From NCBI GenBank assembly GCA_015039465.1, contig MU130542.1, forward strand, positions 105,149-169,148: 64,000 nt of DNA, given 5' to 3'. Under the pieces are notes generated by a model. It worked only from the letters and a program-made list of their open reading frames with translations. It did no database searches and had not been told where the DNA came from. Positions 58,523-64,000 of this stretch are shown here, piece by piece. Numbering within the stretch: the stretch's first letter is position 1; each line of letters starts with the position of its first letter. This DNA comes from Phlegmacium glaucopus (Eukaryota > Basidiomycota > Agaricomycetes > Agaricales > Cortinariaceae). A program made the position numbers and the translations under genes.

Positions 58523-59040
58523 TAGTGCTTGAAGGTCTGGTTACCAGACTGGAAAAAGGACCATAACCAGCCTAGACTGGACCAGAAAAAGACTGGTCTC
58601 AATTAACTGGTATTTTGTGATTTAGACTGGTCTACTTAGCAAGAGGGTGGCCCTAATTTACTCCTTTCCAATGAGCCTAAGTTCATGGAAATCCGATAAA
58701 AACTGACTGAGAAATAAATAGATCTGTAAAATATTTGAAAATATCTGCTAAAATCAGAAATTTTACTGATATTATTGTAGAAAGTCCAAATCTTCATGGA
58801 ATTTAATGTCTTTCAGAATCTATTATTTCAATGAACAACCATTTTTGATACATAAATATATATTTGTGAGTGGAAGACCAGTTGCAGACTGGTTAAGACC
58901 ACTTAGGACCAGGACCAGTCCTAGGACTGAAAAAAAACTGATGTAAACCGGTCTTAAAAAGTCCAGTCCAGTTTTTTGGGGTCCTAGGACTGAGGTGGAC
59001 TGGTTATGGTATAAATCATTGTTTGTGTTGTTATAAAACA
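58523..59040. mobile_element. GACTGGTC-rich non-autonomous element (tentative)
   Basis: Starts TAGTGCTTGAAGGTCTGG and is full of GACTGGT/ACCAGTC words near both ends. A matching inverted end, TAGTGTTTAAAAGTC, occurs only at 60075 beyond repeat R3, so the element may be split by R3. No target duplication seen. Confidence 0.35.
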
Positions 59041-59915
59041 CCAACCAGAGGGATCTGGACCAGACTTTAGGTCAGAATATCCCCCTGTGTTTGTTTAGGG
59101 AAGGTATAACCAGAGACTAGTAAGCACACTTGGTTAAGAGAGAGTAGAGGAGGATGAGGATGAATATTAAAGGTGACTGAGGGTGGAGGATGAGGATGAG
59201 GATGAATGAGAAAGAGTCTTCAGTAAGACTATAGCAGTAGACAGTATAGATAGATTGAGAGTTAAGGGCAGAAAAAGCGAACTTAGAGGGAGGAATTCAC
59301 TGGAATTCCACTGAGAAGATGACTGTTGGGGAGTAAGAATGGATTGGAGGGAACTACCTATCCTGGTACAAAAGAGCAGTATTTATACCCTAAGGATGAG
59401 GCTATGTAGAACAATAAAAAAAGAAAGAAGTATGCGCTGTCAAAGGAAGAATGATGAAGAGAGGACAGCTGCGAGAAGAAAAGAACAATGGAAAAGATGA
59501 AGGAGCAGTAAAAAATCTGTAAAGTGTCAAAGTGCAAGAGAAAAGAAGAGAAGGCAGTGTACATAGTCCAATAGCAAAAATATATCAACTTTATAGGCGT
59601 GTGGTCATGTCAAAATGTGAAAGGTCCTGAGTCAACACTTGAAAGGCGCAGCCTTGTTCCTGAGAAAATACCACTTGCCCATGATCCCATGTTGTGCAGC
59701 CTTGATAACACTTGACACACTGTGAGAATAATCCTCTGCTGCTGATTCATCTGCAATTCCTGCTTAGTTGTGATCCTCCCGGACTTCCTAAATGGTCATA
59801 AGGAGGGTGGGAAGGCTTCAGGTACCATGTGAATGATGGTTTGGCAGTGAATGATAAGATAAGAGGTAGATAATTGAGGATAGGGGACTGAGTGAGATCC
59901 AGGAGCGTGGTCGGG
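58960..59915 (-). repeat. Dispersed repeat family R, copy R3
   Basis: Reverse complement of the right part of R1, with GGGTATAAATACTGC and CCTTCCCTAAACA conserved. A further ~105-bp piece of R in the opposite orientation lies at 59925-60035. Confidence 0.7.
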
Positions 59916-60089
59916 GTTATACCTTCCCTAAACACCAGGGAGGCTTTTGACCTAAAGACTGGTTCACTGCTCTCTGGGCTGGTGTTTAATAGTAACACAA
60001 ACAATGATTTATACCAGTCTAGGTTAAAGGTCCTGAGGGTCAAAAAACCAGACCAGACCTGACTTTTAAACACTACTTAGGAGTTGAAT

Positions 60090-60330
60090 ATTGAACCACC
60101 ATGAGCCCATTAGACACTCTTCAGAATTGAATATTTTGCCATTTATGAGAATAGATGCCCTCTGGAGTTAAATATTCACCTTCCTATAAGCTCACCCAAC
60201 ACATTCAAGAGTTTTATATTAAACCCCATGAGCCCACAGGTCATCCTCCAGGAACTGAATATTGGATTACATAATAGAGACATCCCTGGGGTCTTTAATA
60301 CTGAAAATAAATGAGCTCAATGGACTACCT
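60090..60330 (+). repeat. Diverged ~41-bp minisatellite
   Basis: Units of the form ATGAGCCCA, then TC..CAG, then TTGAATATT recur about five times with many differences. Confidence 0.45.
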
Positions 60331-60586
60331 CTGCAGTGTACTACAATTGTGTCAAAATCCACTGATGGACTGAGAGTGGCAGGTATCCAGACATGATAAT
60401 AGTGTTCATGCCTTATATATTACTGCTATTACTGGGACTAACAGCTGGTACACTCTATCAAACAACTGGTGATGCATTGTATTATATAGGCATATTAACA
60501 ATTCAGAGAGAGAAATTTTCTGATGTATACCAAAGAAATAAAGCTGAAATATTTGTCTGTTCATTTTGACAGGATAGTTCAGCCAG

Positions 60587-63500
60587 TCATTCAGTGAATG
60601 CCTTTATAGATTTCCACTTTGCTTGAAAATGATTTTCTGCTTCATGGCGGTATTCATCTATCTGAAAGATGGCAAAGGCAACAGGTGCCACAATGTCTGG
60701 ATAATCACAATCTTCTGGAGTGGTGAACTGAGGGTGCAATAGATCATGACATTGAGGAACATGACAAAACCAATAAGTCTTATTTGAGTGTTTGGGATTG
60801 TATGTGATGCTTTTTTTCCATGCTTTATAGTCAGAAAGCTTATCATGAAGAACTGGGCACTTGAAGAGTTCATGATTGCAATCTGTTTTTTGAAACACAA
60901 TGCAGTAGGCACAAGATGATTGGAAGATAGCCAAACAAGTCTTGAAGACTTCCACATATTTGAGCACTTCTAAGGATCTCTCAGTCTTCCTTTTTTTAGC
61001 AGCACAGAGCTGGGCTTCAAATGTAGTGGTCTTTCCAATGGACTTTCTCTTTCTTGAGGCAGCTTCTGAATGTGGCAATGGTTCTGGACTTGACTGGATT
61101 ATAGCAGGTGAATAAATCACTGGGTGGTGGATTTTCCTATTTCTGCATGGAGAACACCCTGGACTATCTTGGCAGTAAACTCCAATTCCATCAAAAAACA
61201 GAGTGATAGCATAGCGGAAACAGTTTTTTTCTTTCCATACAAAATTATACATGGCATTAACACCTGTATAATCTTCATCCTGTGTAGGCCTTGGCTGCTT
61301 CTTAGACATAGGAATGAGGAGGCACTTTGTTGGCTGTCCATTGCGACCACCTCGTGAGACTTCCTGCACATAGCCCATCATTTCTAAAGGAGTACCAAAG
61401 TGGATGATAAGTCAAACTGAAGGATGGTCATTTCCCAGACTTAGTGCTGATGTTGCCACAAGAATGCTGTTATTTCCATTAAACCATGAAAGGTAAATCT
61501 GTTCACGGTGTGCAGGATCGCGTATTTTTCCACTGTAGAAGTTGCACCCCAGGTCTTGAGCCAGACGTTCCCCAATGTCAATATAAGGAACAAATATAAG
61601 TGCTGCATCTCTTGGCTGTTTTTCTTTGCCAAAATCTGACAGTGACTCTTTGACAATGCTGAGTGCTTCATCATAGGTATGTGCATGTGGACGTATATCA
61701 TAGAAGAGCTCAGGACGGTTGGTAAGGCCTCGTAAAGTGAGTGTGTTGCTGGAACAGAGGCCAAATCTCTTGTATAATGCCTTCTCTGAAGAGGGTGGAG
61801 CAGTTGCTGTCAGGAGAATAAACTGCATTGGGAGCACACGTAGATCACTAAGGTGATTTAAAGCGGCACGAAAGTCATTGCTAAGCAAAGGAAGATGTGC
61901 TTCATCAAAGAAAAGACGTGTGACCTCTACATGGTCATTTAGGTCCAAAATGCATTGTTTCCAGGATGCAGTCTTTGCCATGTCTGCAGAAACAAATATA
62001 AAGTGAACATTTTGTTTAAGTGCCTTGGTACTGCTGGTGTAATGGTCATATAAGATCCCCATGGCGTCGAATTTGCGTTTGTAGTCGGTTATAAGTGAAT
62101 TAAGTGGCAGGACAATGACAGAAACATTTCCATCAATGAGTGTTGGGATGATAGCAACCATAGTTTTGCCTCCTCCAGTTGCCATAACAAGGAGTATGTC
62201 ATCTGACATTTTCAAAACTTCTTTAATGGCTTGCCATTGAAGTGGGGTCTTCCAAGTAGCATTTGAGTTATTTGTGAACCTTCTTAGAATGTGCAATGCA
62301 TCTTGCTCATCTGAAATCCCATCAATATGATGTGTACAGATATTGCAATCCAACTATTTTCTTACCAGTGTTATTTATTGTTATTGTATTGTCTACAATA
62401 TATGGGTCTGGTGCCCTGCTGATGGCTTTATAAATTATAAGTGATGTTAAAAATTGTGTGAGATTAGAGAACATCTACTGACCAATATCAGTGAGTTTGA
62501 TGATGTCTGCTGCTTGATGCATTTGATTTTTCTTTCTCATATCTATGTTCTGCTGTTCTTTAATATTTTTATTGTCAAGAAAGCTTTGATATCACTGCAA
62601 ATATCACATACTTGGCTCTAGGACCTGTGTGGTATCCTCTTTGAGTGGTTCCTGATCTTGAATCTGAAAATCTTCAAAATCTTCAGAAGACTGGGATAGA
62701 GATGTTGAAGGTGATCTGGAAGACTGTTGCCCCATGGCAGGGCCTTTTAAATAAGTTGTTAATTCTTTAGAAAGGCAATATGTGAAGACCAAATCACTTA
62801 CAGATGTTGTCAAAATTTGCAAGCTGTGGAGTACAATTGTTTGGTGGCTTCTTCTGTGAAAAAGACATTACTGATTCAGGAGGTGCTAAGATATTTCATA
62901 TTGAATATGTAGAGCTGATATGTAATATATCAATGGAATAACTTACTTGGCATAAATTGAGGTGCAACTGGATGATGTGATGCTACAAGAAAGAGCGATA
63001 AATATACAATTGACAAATATCTGCAAAGTTGCTTTACCTTGTGGTGCTGTGAAAGAAACAAATGATTAAAATATAATTTGAATATTCAAAAAAGCACACT
63101 GCTTACAGAAAGCAAGACGGTGAATTATCTTTTCCATCATTTGTTCTAGCTTTGGCTCCAGCTTGGTAAGAAGTGTCTCAGTATGTGCTTCAAGTGATGA
63201 ATTTAGGGTTTTAATGACATGGTCCAAGGCTTGCTCCATAGTTGAAATTGGGGTTGAATAATTGGATTTGATGGTTTGAGCAGATGAAAGTTGATCAAAA
63301 AATTCCATGCGTGCCTCTTTATAGGGCAAAAGATGGCCACCTGGGACAACTCTGCATGCAACCTGCCAGTCTGTGCTAGCATCCAGAAACATGGGTAGGA
63401 CTTCATCAGCAGAGCCTGCTAGGGCCTCTGTGCTAATCCCATAGATTCTGTTTTCTGTTTGACGTGTATGGCCTGACTGAAGAGCTTGTACTGTTTCTTG

Positions 63501-64000
63501 GGTATTGTCATCTTCAACAATGTCTTCAAGGCCAGGACAGATTTTTCGGCGGAATGCAGCACTGATATGCCTCCAGTCATTAACACCAAGCCCAATGTCA
63601 TAAACAGGCAAAGTATATGTTTTGAGGACATTGGTTATATCGGTTGTTGTAAAGAGATTCTTGTTGTTAACAAATAGGTGACTCTTGTAATAAGCTTGTA
63701 TATCTGGGCTGTGTGGATAGCAAATGTAAGCAGCCAGCTCAGCAAATGGACGTGCAATTGATAAGTCTTGAATAACCAGATCTGAACTGACAGCATCAAG
63801 AGAATGTGGAATGACTTTGTCCTTCCCTGTTATTGAGCCAGACTTGTGATATTGGCAAACAACAGCAAGGTGTGTTCCCATGATGTAAAGCCCTCTCTGA
63901 GGTCGTGTACATGTGTTTTGGTACTCCAAACAGCAAATTTCTGTGCCACGCCCAGGTGATCCTGCCTTCATTTCAATGCTTGCCAGCTGAATGCTTTGAA
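60587..64000 (-). CDS. RecQ-type helicase with an upstream tyrosine-recombinase-like segment (partial, one premature stop)
   Basis: The gene runs off the right edge. The first visible exon (64000-63107) contains ARPFAELAAYICYPHSPDIQ and LGVNDWRHISAAFRRK, then QSGHTRQTENRIYGIS; the WRHI...GH...Y spacing resembles the C-terminal catalytic boxes of tyrosine recombinases. Small exons around 63045-62604 follow. The helicase exon (62353 downwards) carries ATGGGKT (motif I), FFDEAH (motif II), LLTATAPP (motif III), ALSLGNDHPSV (motif V) and QEVSRGGRNG (motif VI). Downstream CFRYAITLFFDG and CQDSPGCSPC suggest a RecQ zinc-binding segment. A TGA at 61412-61414 lies between motifs V and VI where RecQ proteins have Arg. 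Telomere-linked RecQ genes are known in fungi, but no telomere repeat is visible here. Confidence 0.7.

Overview
This window is nuclear DNA of a basidiomycete fungus, most likely a wood-decaying member of the Agaricomycetes. The signs are many 45-65 bp GT-AG introns, basidiomycete transposase families (Tnp2/CACTA, Plavaka-like, KDZ, Mutator-like), a JmjC-like repeat family, and the relic of a class II (lignin-modifying type) haem peroxidase. No prokaryotic or organellar features are visible. Almost everything here is mobile, duplicated or broken. Protein-family names rest on motif recognition from memory; no database search was run.

0-5.5 kb: the 3' end of one JmjC-like gene, then a second copy of the same family with a long acidic/Gly-rich insert. 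5.5-12.6 kb: an apparently intact 6.2-kb CACTA/Tnp2 transposon with two convergent, frame-consistent multi-exon genes, short TIRs and a CAC target duplication, nested inside an older ~0.9-kb MITE-like element. 13.2-15.2 kb: one apparently intact gene (539 aa) with an N-terminal bZIP-like basic stretch and an ATP-grasp-like C-terminal half. 15.2-16.9 kb: no gene, but dense in TTCGC words.

17-37 kb: a graveyard of host-gene fragments: a CBM21 (protein phosphatase 1 regulatory) gene, an ornithine-type mitochondrial carrier in two inverted copies, a conserved Ser-rich basidiomycete protein in two direct copies, an F-box piece, a kinase-like piece, a 2OG-Fe(II) oxygenase piece, an ATG22-like transporter piece and the peroxidase piece. 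Three duplicated blocks tie the region together: A (~1.04 kb, inverted), B (~1.21 kb, direct) and C (~0.25 kb, inverted, enclosing 26.2-33.9 kb). Inside C lies a large, nearly intact gene (~1,068 codons) with a ParB-like GHHR motif and introns that share a hairpin motif.

37-50.5 kb: a multi-exon repeat gene broken by a small foldback element, a tandem array of histone H2B N-terminal gene fragments, and a Plavaka-type Tnp2 transposase carrying one stop codon and a solo LTR. 50.4-60 kb: copies of a dispersed repeat (R) carrying a hAT-type MITE and a second solo LTR, a Mutator-like transposase relic, and an integrated circular ssDNA (CRESS) virus-like locus: capsid gene, promoter/origin stem-loop and the 5' exon of Rep, abutting the 3' end of a KDZ transposase. 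60.6-64 kb: a RecQ-type helicase gene whose upstream part carries a tyrosine-recombinase-like signature, running off the right edge.

The elements do not form a shared pathway. The CACTA transposase and its convergent partner probably act together in transposition. The other transposon genes mostly carry single in-frame stops that fit C-to-T change, suggesting recent inactivation.
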